Shown: positions 9,120 through 17,408, numbered from the stretch's first letter. The stretch: DNA of 64,000 bases from CAVQBP01 sp963848195 (GCA_963848195.1 CAWKCY010000020.1:310001-374000); one strand, 5' to 3'. Translations and numbers: made by a program. Notes: a model not told the origin generated them from the letters alone.

Positions 9120-9998
9120 TTATTTACTTATTATTTTTTTTCCAAAATCTTCGGCCCTATTGAGGTAATTAGTAATATCGACTTCCTTGCCTTTAACAAG
9201 GGCAACAATAACTATCAAGCATGCCCTCATAGATTCAATTATTTCGGAAGAAGGTATTAATATTCCGGTTTTTATGAGAGATAAAGAATGGTAAAGAATA
9301 TGATGCATATTTGCGATTATATTAAAACCATTTTTTCTGGATGCATCCTCATTTTCCTTCATAATACCTATGTACGTCCCGAGTTCTTCGTCAGAGATTC
9401 CTTTTTCAGATAATTCTTTTAATAACGAGTCAAAGGATTTTATTGACTTTAAAACCGATTCTTCATAATCTTCAAAAGAATTTTCATGAGTATGTTTTTC
9501 CTCGCCTAAAATTATTTCTTCCTTTATCTTATCGCTTTCAGAAACTTCAAACACATTCTCATTAAGTTCCCTTCTTGATAGATCAACAGAGATTTCTTCC
9601 TGACTTTCAAATTCCTTTTCCGTATCCGGTTCAGAAACTTTATTTTGAATATCACCGTTAATCTTTTTTAATGATTCTCTGAAAGCAGGAGGATTAACCA
9701 TCTCCAGCATATGATTAAGATCTCTAATTAAACTTTGGCTATGTTCTTTGAATTTATCGGACAGTCTTGAAAAGTCTATTCTACCTTCGATAAGAAAATC
9801 GTAAATTTGATTGAGTCTAATGGCAAGAGTAGAAAATTCGGTAACCTTTTTCATTTTTTTAATATCTTCATGTAAATTATCCGAATTAGAGATCATTTCA
9901 CGAAGGAGAGCCACAACTTCAATTTTCTCAGTACTTAAGCGCAGATTATTAGATGCTGTCGAAATGCTTTGAGTGATATACTGTTTTATAAAGTCCAT
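9120..9998 (-). CDS. Uncharacterised two-module helical protein with acidic linker
   Basis: I do not recognise this 292-residue protein. It has no signal peptide or membrane helix. Residues 1-115 are predicted amphipathic helices (KIEVVALLREMISNSDNLHE, RLNQIYDFLIEGRIDFSRL). Residues about 116-185 are a Glu/Asp/Lys-rich, probably disordered linker, and residues 186-292 are a second helical module (FDSLLKELSEKGISDEELG, ITNYLNRAEDFGKKII). The ATG immediately follows the alr stop (TAAATG), so the two are translationally coupled. The layout resembles a scaffold or regulatory protein, but there is no catalytic motif. Confidence 0.75.
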   Translation of the reverse strand: MDFIKQYITQSISTASNNLRLSTEKIEVVALLREMISNSDNLHEDIKKMKKVTEFSTLAIRLNQIYDFLIEGRIDFSRLSDKFKEHSQSLIRDLNHMLEMVNPPAFRESLKKINGDIQNKVSEPDTEKEFESQEEISVDLSRRELNENVFEVSESDKIKEEIILGEEKHTHENSFEDYEESVLKSIKSFDSLLKELSEKGISDEELGTYIGIMKENEDASRKNGFNIIANMHHILYHSLSLIKTGILIPSSEIIESMRACLIVIVALVKGKEVDITNYLNRAEDFGKKIISK

Positions 9999-11105
9999 TT
10001 AATTTATATATAATCTCGGGACACGTTGACTTATCCCGCATGTAATTTCGTAAGGAATGGTATTTAAAATATTTGCCCAATCCAATGCATTAAATTTTAG
10101 ATTATTTATCTCACCCAATAAAATAACATCATCCCCAATTTTAACATCATCATTATTTACATCAAACATAATTCTGTCCATAGTGACAGTACCGGCCTGG
10201 TTATATAATTTTCCATTTACAATAGCTTTAGATTTATTAGTCAAATTCCTGCAATAACCATCGGCATAGCCCATAGAAACAGAAATAATGTTAGTTGCCT
10301 CATTAGCTATAAATTTTCTTCCGTAACTTACGGTTTCTCCTTTTTCGAGCCTATTAACTGAGTCAACTTTTGAAACAATAGACATAACGGGCTTCAAAGG
10401 TATAGACATGGAAGTTTCAGGGGAAGGATAATAGCCATATAAAGAGATTCCTGGTCTGACCATATCCAGATAAGAGCCGGGTAAATCGAGAATTGCACCG
10501 CTGTTAGCAGTGTGGGCTAATCCATAATTTATTTTATTCTTTTTCAATTCATCAAGCAGATCATTAAATCTTTTTAACTGGAGGTTAGCAAAACTTTTAT
10601 CTTTTTCATCCGAAGCTGCAAAGTGAGTATAAATTCCATCAATAACAAATGAGTTATCTTCGCTAATGTTTTTTACAAATTCGAAGGCATCTTTATAACT
10701 TATCCCCAATCTATTCATACCGGTATTAACTTTAATATGAACTTTTATTCCGTCACTGCCATGATTATGTTTTAACAGAGATAAGTGCTGACTAGTAAAT
10801 ACCGAAGGGATTAAATTATATTCGAAGATAGATTTAATATGATTTTTATTTATCACTTCAAAAACAAGGATAGGCTGTTTTATGTCATACTTTCTTAATT
10901 CAATTCCTTCATCTACCAGAGCAACAGCATAATAATCGGGCTTTTCCGGAAGAGAGTTCAAAGCAGAAGTGATTTTCTCTACCCCATGACCATAGGCATT
11001 TGCCTTAACTACAGGCATGATTTTAACATTCTTTACTTTTTTTCTAATATTTAAATAATTTTCCTTTAAATATTTTAAGTTTATAACAGCATAAGTTGAG
11101 CGCAT
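9999..11105 (-). CDS. alr: Alanine racemase
   Basis: PLP-dependent fold-type III enzyme (368 residues) interconverting L- and D-alanine for peptidoglycan. The PLP-lysine motif is MPVVKANAYGHG near residue 33, HIKVNTGMNRLGI and YTHFAASDEKD follow, and the C-terminal domain contributes VSMGYADGYCRNL and TMDRIMFDV, with the catalytic tyrosine in the former. Only the Alr domain is present, with no MurF fusion. It is the first gene of a three-gene minus-strand chain with the unknown helical protein and manC. Confidence 0.95.
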   Translation of the reverse strand: MRSTYAVINLKYLKENYLNIRKKVKNVKIMPVVKANAYGHGVEKITSALNSLPEKPDYYAVALVDEGIELRKYDIKQPILVFEVINKNHIKSIFEYNLIPSVFTSQHLSLLKHNHGSDGIKVHIKVNTGMNRLGISYKDAFEFVKNISEDNSFVIDGIYTHFAASDEKDKSFANLQLKRFNDLLDELKKNKINYGLAHTANSGAILDLPGSYLDMVRPGISLYGYYPSPETSMSIPLKPVMSIVSKVDSVNRLEKGETVSYGRKFIANEATNIISVSMGYADGYCRNLTNKSKAIVNGKLYNQAGTVTMDRIMFDVNNDDVKIGDDVILLGEINNLKFNALDWANILNTIPYEITCGISQRVPRLYIN

Positions 11106-11311
11106 TTAAATTTAATTTTTTAGAACATAAAATATAAATTTTATTGAATTTATAAGCAATCCCAGTGAAGATAAAATTCCAAATGACAAAAAACAAAAAA
11201 CAAATAAAATACAATATTAAATATCAAAATTTCAAACATACTATACAAAGTTGCGTCTATAATACTTGGATAAGGTTCTTTTTTTTGAAATTTAATTATG
11301 GGCTAAGGATT

Positions 11312-11331
11312 CTCGAAATCGGAATTTCGAG
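11312..11331. other. Perfect 8-bp hairpin upstream of the tandem array
   Basis: CTCGAAAT, loop CGGA, ATTTCGAG: a perfect 8-bp inverted repeat with a 4-nt loop. It has no T-run, so it is not an obvious terminator. It sits 28 bp before the 11-bp array and could be a regulator site or an RNA hairpin in a long nuo leader. Confidence 0.6.
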
Positions 11332-11359
11332 TTACATTATTACCAAAAGAAATCGTGGG

Positions 11360-11447
11360 GTTATCTTGGAGTTATCTTGGAGTTATCTTGGAGTTATCTT
11401 GGAGTTATCTTGGAGTTATCTTGGAGTTATCTTGGAGTTATACTGGA
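11360..11447. repeat. 11-bp tandem repeat array, seven perfect units plus one degenerate
   Basis: GTTATCTTGGA is repeated head to tail seven times without change (11360-11436), then once as GTTATACTGGA. It ends about 275 bp upstream of nuoA. The 11-bp period is close to one DNA helical turn. A second, more degenerate 11-bp array with the same TGGA core lies at 37371-37441. Confidence 0.95.
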
Positions 11448-11723
11448 TGTGAACAGAGGAGGAGTACTTGACTTTCGATTAAGATGCGGCTTAGATTAAT
11501 AATTTTTTATTTCTCATTATCAAGAATATTCATTATTTTCTTTTCTCTAATGAAAAATTTTTTTTAGGTAATGAACTTATAACATATTTAATTAAAAAAT
11601 AAAAGATATTTTGAATTAATTTGTATGGCATATATGTTGTAAAAGAATTGCGATTTTGAAATTTAGAGGGATAGATTTAAGTTTACACCGGAATTCCAGG
11701 ATGTAAATTAAAAAAATTAAAAT

Positions 11724-12173
11724 ATGTTAACAGAATTCGGAAAAATATTTGTTTTCATTTTAGTTGCAATTCTATTTGTAGTTGTTGCAGTTTTTGCAGC
11801 TAAACTAATAAGGCCCGCCAGACCGACCAAAGAAAAACTCTTAACTTACGAATGCGGAGAAGATGTAATTGGTTCCCCCTGGGTCAAATTCAATATTCGT
11901 TTTTATGTAGTAGCTCTTATATTTCTAATATTTGATGTTGAAGTAGTATTGTTAATACCATGGGCACTTGTTTATAAAGGATTTGGAATAGGAGGCTTTT
12001 TAGTTGGAGGAATATTCCTTTTCTTATTGGGTCTTGGAATGGCGTATGAGTGGCGAAAAGGCGATCTGGAGTGGGCACGTCCTAAAATTGAACCTCCGGT
12101 TTTAAACAAAATTATAGTAAAAGAATCCGCCAAGAGTGGAGAAAAAGAAGTTCTAACAACGGAGATTGGATAA
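11724..12173 (+). CDS. nuoA: NADH-quinone oxidoreductase subunit A
   Basis: Small membrane subunit of respiratory complex I (149 residues) with three transmembrane helices: residues about 8-30, 60-85 and 90-110. The NuoA signature between the first two helices is present: KLLTYECGEDVIGSPWVKFNIRF-type text, including the conserved YECGE and FNIRFY, then LIFLIFDVEVVLLIPWA. It is first in the nuo locus, 3 bp before nuoB. The hydrophilic tail after the third helix (about 40 residues) is longer than in many homologues. Confidence 0.95.
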   Translation: MLTEFGKIFVFILVAILFVVVAVFAAKLIRPARPTKEKLLTYECGEDVIGSPWVKFNIRFYVVALIFLIFDVEVVLLIPWALVYKGFGIGGFLVGGIFLFLLGLGMAYEWRKGDLEWARPKIEPPVLNKIIVKESAKSGEKEVLTTEIG

Positions 12174-12176
12174 AGA

Positions 12177-12689
12177 ATGGGATTTCTGGATAAGCAATTT
12201 ACAGACGAAAATATTGTAGTTACCAAAGTTGAAGATTTATTTAATTGGGCAAGGTTATCTTCGCTATGGCAAATGAGTTTCGGCTTAGCATGCTGTGCAA
12301 TTGAAATGATGGCAACATCAGCATCTCACTACGATTTTGATAGGTTTGGTGTAATACCAAGACCTTCACCCCGTCAATCAGACGTAATCATAATCTCAGG
12401 GACTGTTACCTTAAAGATGGCATTGAGGATAAAAAGATTGTACGAGCAAATGCCAGACCCGAAGTATGTTATATCAATGGGAAGCTGTTCGAATTGCGGA
12501 GGTCCTTATTGGGAACATGGATATCATGTATTAAAAGGAGTTGATAGAGTTATTCCTGTTGACGTTTATGTACCGGGCTGTCCTCCACGTCCGGAAGCTC
12601 TTCTGGAAGGTTTATTAAAACTTCAGGAAAAGATTAGAAATGAAACAACTGTAAATGGACATGGGTCTCTTCTGGAGAAATCCGCATGA
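12177..12689 (+). CDS. nuoB: NADH-quinone oxidoreductase subunit B
   Basis: Peripheral-arm subunit (170 residues) carrying cluster N2, the last iron-sulfur centre before quinone. The ligand cysteines appear in FGLACCAIEMM, SMGSCSNCGGPYW and VPGCPPRPEALLEG, the canonical NuoB order. The gene lies between nuoA and nuoC; its stop overlaps the nuoC start (ATGA). Confidence 0.97.
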   Translation: MGFLDKQFTDENIVVTKVEDLFNWARLSSLWQMSFGLACCAIEMMATSASHYDFDRFGVIPRPSPRQSDVIIISGTVTLKMALRIKRLYEQMPDPKYVISMGSCSNCGGPYWEHGYHVLKGVDRVIPVDVYVPGCPPRPEALLEGLLKLQEKIRNETTVNGHGSLLEKSA

Positions 12690-13216
12690 AGACAATTGAA
12701 GAGATTTTTGAAATCTTAAAAGCAAAGTTCGGTGATTCAGTATTAGAATTAAAAAGCGAACAGCCGGTTGAACCCATTATAATTGTTAATCCGTTAGAAA
12801 TTGATAAAATATGCCTTTATTTAAGAGACGAAGAAGAGTTGTTATTCGATTCTTTGATGAATCTTTCAGGTGTAGATGATGCGAATGGAGAAAGCAAGAA
12901 TGATGAAACAGGTGCATTGAATATCATAGGCGGGACTTTAAGCGTATATTATCATATTGAATCAACAAAGATCCGACATAAGATATGCTTGAAAATTTCA
13001 ACTCCGCGAGAAAACCCAGAAGCTGTATCCCTTTATGATGTATGGAGACATGCAGACTGGCAGGAACGGGAAGCATATGATCTGGTTGGGATTAAATTCT
13101 TAAACCATCCGGATTTGAGAAGAATCTTAATGCCCTACGACTGGGAAGCAGGACATCCCCTTAGAAAAGATTACAAGAACCCGGAGTTTTATCAGGGAAT
13201 GAAAGTACCTTATTGA
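12686..13216 (+). CDS. nuoC: NADH-quinone oxidoreductase subunit C
   Basis: Peripheral-arm subunit of about 30 kDa type (176 residues), here a separate gene and not fused to nuoD. The family signature is at the C-terminal side: DVWRHADWQEREAYDLVGI, then HPDLRRILMPYDWEAGHPL and RKDYKNPEFY. The N-terminal domain is less conserved. It overlaps nuoB by 4 bp. The next nuo gene, nuoD, is displaced by a foreign-looking cassette of about 430 bp. Confidence 0.95.
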   Translation: MKTIEEIFEILKAKFGDSVLELKSEQPVEPIIIVNPLEIDKICLYLRDEEELLFDSLMNLSGVDDANGESKNDETGALNIIGGTLSVYYHIESTKIRHKICLKISTPRENPEAVSLYDVWRHADWQEREAYDLVGIKFLNHPDLRRILMPYDWEAGHPLRKDYKNPEFYQGMKVPY

Positions 13217-13275
13217 GTAGTTAGAAGTTAGTAGTATAGTAGATTAGTAGTTAGTAATTAGTAGTTAGTATTGAG
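13217..13275. repeat. Simple-repeat flank left of the four-helix-bundle gene
   Basis: The tract is built from variants of GTAGTTAGTA and AGTAGTTAGT and ends in AGTATTGAG (13267-13275). The inverted form CTCAATACT occurs at 13693-13701 on the other side of the gene. The tract starts directly after the nuoC stop. Confidence 0.7.
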
Positions 13276-13285
13276 AAAGGGAAAG

Positions 13286-13638
13286 ATGCACAAGTATAAA
13301 GAATTAAAAGTTTGGCAAAAAGGAAGAGAATTAGTGAAATTCATTTATGAGTTAACTAATAAATTTCCTAAAGAAGAAATTTATTCATTAACTTCCCAGA
13401 TTAGAAGGGCTACGATTTCTATCCCATCAAATATTGCTGAAGGTGCCGGACATTTTTCAAATAAGGAATTTTCAAGATTTTTAGAAATTGCTTATGCATC
13501 ATCATGTGAATTAGATACTCAAATTATTTTATCATTTGATTCGGATTTATTAATCAAGATAAATTGAATGATTTCTATTTATATATTGAAGAAATACAAA
13601 AAATGTTAACTGGTTTAATCAAGTCTCTGGAAAAATAA
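13286..13638 (+). pseudogene. Four-helix bundle (S23-type, TIGR02436-like) gene, frameshifted near its 3' end
   Basis: From the ATG at 13286 (GAGAAAGGGA upstream) the reading frame gives the family text MHKYKELKVWQKGRELVKF, then SLTSQIRRATISIPSNIAEG and FLEIAYASSCELDTQIILS. It then reaches TGA at 13565-13567. Another frame from about 13558 continues DKLNDFYLYIEEIQKMLTG, the usual C-terminal helix, and stops at 13636-13638. A single-base deletion near 13545-13557 explains this. Such proteins are known from 23S rRNA intervening sequences and as scattered orphan genes of unknown function. It splits nuoC from nuoD. A sequencing error is the alternative to real decay. Confidence 0.85.
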
Positions 13639-13646
13639 AGAATATA

Positions 13647-14816
13647 ATGTCTCAAGATTCAATTACAAATACTCAAGACTCAGTACTCAAGACTCAATAC
13701 TCAAATATAAAGACTGAAGAGATGATTCTGAATATGGGTCCTCAGCATCCTTCTACGCATGGGGTGTTAAGGTTGGAGCTTCAGCTTGAAGGGGAAATTA
13801 TAACTAAAGTTATACCACATATTGGTTATCTCCATAGATGTTTTGAAAAACATGCCGAAGCAATGACTTATCCTCAGGTTATTCCGTATACAGACAGGAT
13901 GGATTATTTGGCTTCGATGGGGAATGAATTCGGTTATGCAATGGCTGTTGAAAAATTATTGGGAATTGAACTGCCTGAAAGAGTGGAATATATAAGAGTC
14001 ATAATGGCAGAACTGCAGAGGATTGCTTCGCATCTTGTTGCACTTGGAACTTACGGTGCAGATATAGGAGCTTTCACTCCATTTCTGTTCTGTTTCAGGG
14101 ACAGGGAGAAAATTCTTAACCTTTTTGAAATAACATGCGGTGCAAGATTACTGTATAATTACATATGGATTGGTGGTCTATCTCACGACCTCCACCCTGA
14201 TTTTGTAAGGCTTGCTAAAGAATTTACCAGTTATTTTAAGCCGAAAATTAAAGAATTAAACGACCTATTATCTTATAATAGAATTTTTACTGAAAGAACA
14301 GCTAACGTAGGTATTCTTCCGGTAGAAACGGCAATAAATTTTGGAGTAACGGGCCCGATGCTTCGTGCATCAGGTTTTAAGTGGGATTTAAGAAGGGATG
14401 ATCCTTACTCTGTCTATAGTAAATTTGATTTTGATATACCCATAGGACATGGTTTAATGGGAGCAGTTGGAGACAGCTGGGATAGATATTTTGTAAGAGT
14501 TTTGGAAATGTCCGAAAGCTTAAAAATAATTGAACAGGCGCTGGATCAGCTGCCTGAAGGAGACGTAACTTCAGCTATTCCGAAAAGAGTAAAACCGCCT
14601 GTCGGACAGGTTTACGCAAGGGTTGAGAATCCAAGGGGAGAACTTGGATATTTTATAATCAGCAACGGTACACCTAATCCATTTAGAATAAAAGTCAGAG
14701 GTCCTTCATTTGTAAATCTTGGAGTTATGGATGAATTGTGCAGAGGTCATATGATAGCGGATATAATCACAATCCTTGGAAGTGTAGATATCGTTCTCGG
14801 AGAGGTAGACAGATGA
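13647..14816 (+). CDS. nuoD: NADH-quinone oxidoreductase subunit D
   Basis: The 49-kDa-type subunit that forms the quinone site with NuoB (389 residues). The family core begins at TEEMILNMGPQHPSTHGVLR and includes GYLHRCFEKHAE, LNLFEITCGARL, NRIFTERTANVGILP and the C-terminal GSVDIVLGEVDR. Residues 2-21 (Ser/Gln/Asp/Thr-rich) are encoded by the simple repeat flanking the four-helix-bundle cassette and are absent from ordinary NuoD. The internal ATG at 13722 is a possible real start but would trim conserved TEE residues. The stop overlaps the nuoH start. Confidence 0.96.
   Translation: MSQDSITNTQDSVLKTQYSNIKTEEMILNMGPQHPSTHGVLRLELQLEGEIITKVIPHIGYLHRCFEKHAEAMTYPQVIPYTDRMDYLASMGNEFGYAMAVEKLLGIELPERVEYIRVIMAELQRIASHLVALGTYGADIGAFTPFLFCFRDREKILNLFEITCGARLLYNYIWIGGLSHDLHPDFVRLAKEFTSYFKPKIKELNDLLSYNRIFTERTANVGILPVETAINFGVTGPMLRASGFKWDLRRDDPYSVYSKFDFDIPIGHGLMGAVGDSWDRYFVRVLEMSESLKIIEQALDQLPEGDVTSAIPKRVKPPVGQVYARVENPRGELGYFIISNGTPNPFRIKVRGPSFVNLGVMDELCRGHMIADIITILGSVDIVLGEVDR
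13652..13705. repeat. Simple-repeat flank right of the four-helix-bundle gene, read as the nuoD N-terminus
   Basis: Variants of ACTCAAGACTCA and ACTCAATACTCA repeat across this tract. It contains CTCAATACT, the inverse of the left flank's AGTATTGAG. It lies inside the first 20 or so codons of nuoD as annotated here, so it is apparently translated. Confidence 0.65.
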
Positions 14817-15886
14817 CATACGATTTCTTCTTAAAATTATTCGGGAATGAATTTATTGCAATGCTTGTTACGAGTATAATTCCTCTATTTATATTAGTAC
14901 TTCCTTTTACTCTCGTTGCCGTATGGCTGGAAAGAAAAGTATCGGCGCATATGCAGGATAGATTAGGCCCGATGAGAGTAGGATGGCACGGTTGGCTGCA
15001 GACTATTGCTGATTTAATAAAGCTAATTCAAAAAGAGGATATTGTAGCGACCGATAATGATAAAGTATTATTTAATTTAGCTCCAATTCTGGTTTTTGCA
15101 GGGAGCTATGCTGCATTTGCTGTAATTCCTTTATCAAGTATTTTTATAGGCTCCAATATTGATCTTGGAATATTTTTTATTATTGGAATTTCAGGTTTAG
15201 TGGTAGCCGGAATTTTAATGGCAGGCTGGTCAAGCAATAATAAATATTCTTTACTTGGCGCAATGAGATCAGCTGCTCAAATCATCAGTTATGAAATTCC
15301 AACTATACTTGTCGTTCTAACACTTGTAATGATAACCGGGACAATGAATCTGCGCACATTAAGTGAAATGCAAACCGGTCATTTCTGGAATTGGATGATA
15401 TTCGGCGGACCAACCTTTGGAGTAGCAAAATTTGTTTTTATACCTTTGATGGTTGCAGGTTTTATTATTATTTATATAAGCACTCTTGCCGAAGTAAACA
15501 GAACCCCTTTTGATATACCTGAAGCAGAATCGGAATTAGTTTCAGGATATCATACTGAGTATTCGGGGATGAAGTTTGCAATGTTTTTTCTCGCAGAATA
15601 TGCCAATATGTTCGCAGTTTCTGTGATAGTTGTATCTTTATTTCTTGGGGGCTACCAGTCACCTTTCGGTTATCTGGGGAATCTTTTTAATGCTCACTGG
15701 CTTATACCCATTGAACAATTTTTCTGGTTTGTTGCTAAAGGTGTTTTCTTCGTTTTCGTTCAAATGTGGCTGAGATGGACATTGCCAAGATTGAGAGTTG
15801 ATCAGCTAATGGCATTATGCTGGAAATATTTAATACCCATTGCATTCGTTAATTTATTAGTAGTCGGATTAATTACCGTTTTATAA
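14813..15886 (+). CDS. nuoH: NADH-quinone oxidoreductase subunit H
   Basis: Membrane subunit (357 residues, about eight transmembrane helices) that helps form the quinone chamber. Family text includes VWLERKVSAHMQDRLGPMRV near the N-terminus, the acidic loop TLAEVNRTPFDIPEAESELV, and GYHTEYSGMKFAMFFLAEY. I use the ATG at 14813, which overlaps the nuoD stop as ATGA; a longer open frame begins at 14738 but lies inside nuoD and lacks homology. Confidence 0.97.
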   Translation: MTYDFFLKLFGNEFIAMLVTSIIPLFILVLPFTLVAVWLERKVSAHMQDRLGPMRVGWHGWLQTIADLIKLIQKEDIVATDNDKVLFNLAPILVFAGSYAAFAVIPLSSIFIGSNIDLGIFFIIGISGLVVAGILMAGWSSNNKYSLLGAMRSAAQIISYEIPTILVVLTLVMITGTMNLRTLSEMQTGHFWNWMIFGGPTFGVAKFVFIPLMVAGFIIIYISTLAEVNRTPFDIPEAESELVSGYHTEYSGMKFAMFFLAEYANMFAVSVIVVSLFLGGYQSPFGYLGNLFNAHWLIPIEQFFWFVAKGVFFVFVQMWLRWTLPRLRVDQLMALCWKYLIPIAFVNLLVVGLITVL

Positions 15887-15887
15887 G

Positions 15888-16601
15888 ATGAAAGAATATA
15901 TAAATAATATCTGGACTGGTTTAATAACCGTATTTATAGGAATGAGAGTAACATTTAAGCATCTTTTCGTTCCAGCGGTTACAATACAATATCCGGATGA
16001 AAAATTGACACTCCCGCAGAGAGAGCGAAACCGTTTATATGTAAATATGGATGACTGCATCGGCTGCGATCAATGCGCCCGTGCTTGTCCGGTAGATTGT
16101 ATAACAATCGAGACAGTAAAGTCATTACCAAGTGAAGACCTTGGTAAAACTTCCAATGGTAAGAAGAAAGTTTTATGGGTTACGCAATTTGATATTGATA
16201 TAGCTAAATGCTGCTACTGCCAGTTATGTGTATTTCCCTGCCCTACCGAGTGTATTTATATGACCGATGTATATGAATTCTCCGAATATACTAGGGGGAA
16301 TTTGCTTTATGATTTTACTACACTTACTCCGCAGGAAAAAGTAGAAAAGAAAGAAAATTTTGCAAAGCTGGAAGCAGAGAAAGCTGCTCAGAAAGCAGCC
16401 GCAGCTGCAGAAGCTGCTAAAAAGAAAGCGGAAGCTGCAGCAAACCCTGAAGCTAAAAAAGCTCCTGTAAAGCCGGTTGTTAAAAAAACACCAGGGAATG
16501 ATAAGGCTGAAAGTACAGCAAATAGCGGAAGCGGTACTTCAAATGAAAGTACTAAAAGCGGCATAAATCAGGATAAAAGTTCAGAAGAAAGTAAAAACTA
16601 A
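15888..16601 (+). CDS. nuoI: NADH-quinone oxidoreductase subunit I with long Ala/Lys-rich C-terminal tail
   Basis: Two-[4Fe-4S] ferredoxin-like subunit (clusters N6a/N6b). The ligand motifs are CIGCDQCARACPVDC (about residue 58) and CCYCQLCVFPCPTEC (about residue 105). The normal NuoI fold ends near residue 148. From there to residue 237 it continues with a low-complexity tail: Ala/Lys/Glu-rich, then Lys/Pro-rich, then Ser/Thr/Asn/Gly-rich. The first part could form a charged helix and the rest is probably disordered. The tail reads through in frame to a single stop, six bases before nuoJ. Confidence 0.96.
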   Translation: MKEYINNIWTGLITVFIGMRVTFKHLFVPAVTIQYPDEKLTLPQRERNRLYVNMDDCIGCDQCARACPVDCITIETVKSLPSEDLGKTSNGKKKVLWVTQFDIDIAKCCYCQLCVFPCPTECIYMTDVYEFSEYTRGNLLYDFTTLTPQEKVEKKENFAKLEAEKAAQKAAAAAEAAKKKAEAAANPEAKKAPVKPVVKKTPGNDKAESTANSGSGTSNESTKSGINQDKSSEESKN

Positions 16602-16606
16602 AACCT

Positions 16607-17095
16607 ATGAATGTTTACGATATAATATTTTACTTGTTCGCAGCAATAACAATTATTTCGGCAATTTTTGTTGTAACTGTGAGAAATATAGTTCATTCAG
16701 CCTTTTACTTACTGTTTACATTTTTCGGTGTTGCAGGTATTTATGTTCTGCTAGGGGCTGATTTTGTAGCAGTCGTTCAATTGATCGTATATGTTGGCGG
16801 GATCTTAATTCTTATGATATTCGGAGTAATGCTGACGAACAAGATAACCAGCGTTCAAATAAAATCGGGTGCCTGGCAGATAGTTCCTGCCATTATAGGT
16901 GCCGGAGTGCTTGGAAGCTTTTTATATTGGACATTTTCAAATACTACCTGGAAAACAAATAATATAGAAATTCCTTTTTCAACCACACACAACCTTGGAC
17001 TTCTTTTAATGAACCAGTATGTAGTGGTCTTTGAATTATTAGGAATACTTCTTTTAATTGCGCTGATTGGCGCAGCAACAATTGCAAGAAGATAA
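16607..17095 (+). CDS. nuoJ: NADH-quinone oxidoreductase subunit J
   Basis: Membrane subunit (162 residues) with five hydrophobic helices. The N-terminal helix DIIFYLFAAITIISAIFVV, the conserved VHSAFYLLFTFFGVAGIYVL and the VAVVQLIVYVGGILILMIFG segment with its pi-bulge glycines are all typical NuoJ. It follows nuoI by a few bases and ends one base before the nuoK ATG. Confidence 0.95.
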   Translation: MNVYDIIFYLFAAITIISAIFVVTVRNIVHSAFYLLFTFFGVAGIYVLLGADFVAVVQLIVYVGGILILMIFGVMLTNKITSVQIKSGAWQIVPAIIGAGVLGSFLYWTFSNTTWKTNNIEIPFSTTHNLGLLLMNQYVVVFELLGILLLIALIGAATIARR

Positions 17096-17096
17096 T

Positions 17097-17408
17097 ATGA
17101 TACATGCAGGATTAAATCACTTTTTATTTATAAGCACGGTTTTATTCTCACTCGGAATTTTTGGTATAGTTACCAGGAAAAATGCAGTAATGGTTTTAAT
17201 GGGAATAGAACTGATTCTAAACTCAGCAAATATAAATTTCATTGCGTTTTCGAAATTTGGAAGTCTTGGATATCCGGGACAATTAATGGCTTTATTTGTT
17301 ATTGTTCTTGCAGCCGCAGAAGCAGCCGTAGCACTGGCGATTGTTCTAAATATTTATAAGCAATTCTCAACTGTTAATGTTGATGAAATTGATACTTTGA
17401 AAGATTGA
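17097..17408 (+). CDS. nuoK: NADH-quinone oxidoreductase subunit K
   Basis: Small three-helix antiporter-like subunit (103 residues, normal length). Conserved features are GIFGIVTRKNAVMVLMGIEL with the intramembrane glutamate, LNSANINFIAF, and the second glutamate in AAAEAAVALAIVLNIYK. I start at the ATG at 17097, one base after the nuoJ stop; an upstream start inside nuoJ would add ten residues without homology. Confidence 0.96.
   Translation: MIHAGLNHFLFISTVLFSLGIFGIVTRKNAVMVLMGIELILNSANINFIAFSKFGSLGYPGQLMALFVIVLAAAEAAVALAIVLNIYKQFSTVNVDEIDTLKD

Larger units (their letters stand above)
11106..11723. promoter_or_regulatory. Divergent alr/nuo intergenic region
   Basis: 618 bp between the divergent alr and nuoA genes, presumably carrying both promoters. 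It holds an A-rich repeat tract (about 11178-11240), a perfect 8-bp hairpin (11312-11331) and an 11-bp tandem array (11360-11447), each listed separately. A short open frame across the array translates only the repeat and has no family features. I could not identify a promoter with confidence. Confidence 0.5.

Noticed and set aside
11360..11447. Tandem array as a CRISPR array
   Set aside because: Units are contiguous with no unique spacers, only 11 bp long, and no cas gene is near.
11165..11452. Open frame of about 95 codons across the 11-bp array, giving an 11-residue repeat peptide
   Set aside because: An 11-bp repeat with no stop in any plus-strand phase is automatically open; there is no homology, poor start context and odd composition outside the repeat.
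14738..14812. Upstream extension of nuoH
   Set aside because: It lies within nuoD in another frame, gives Arg/Tyr-rich text without homology, and a normal ATGA-coupled start exists at 14813.
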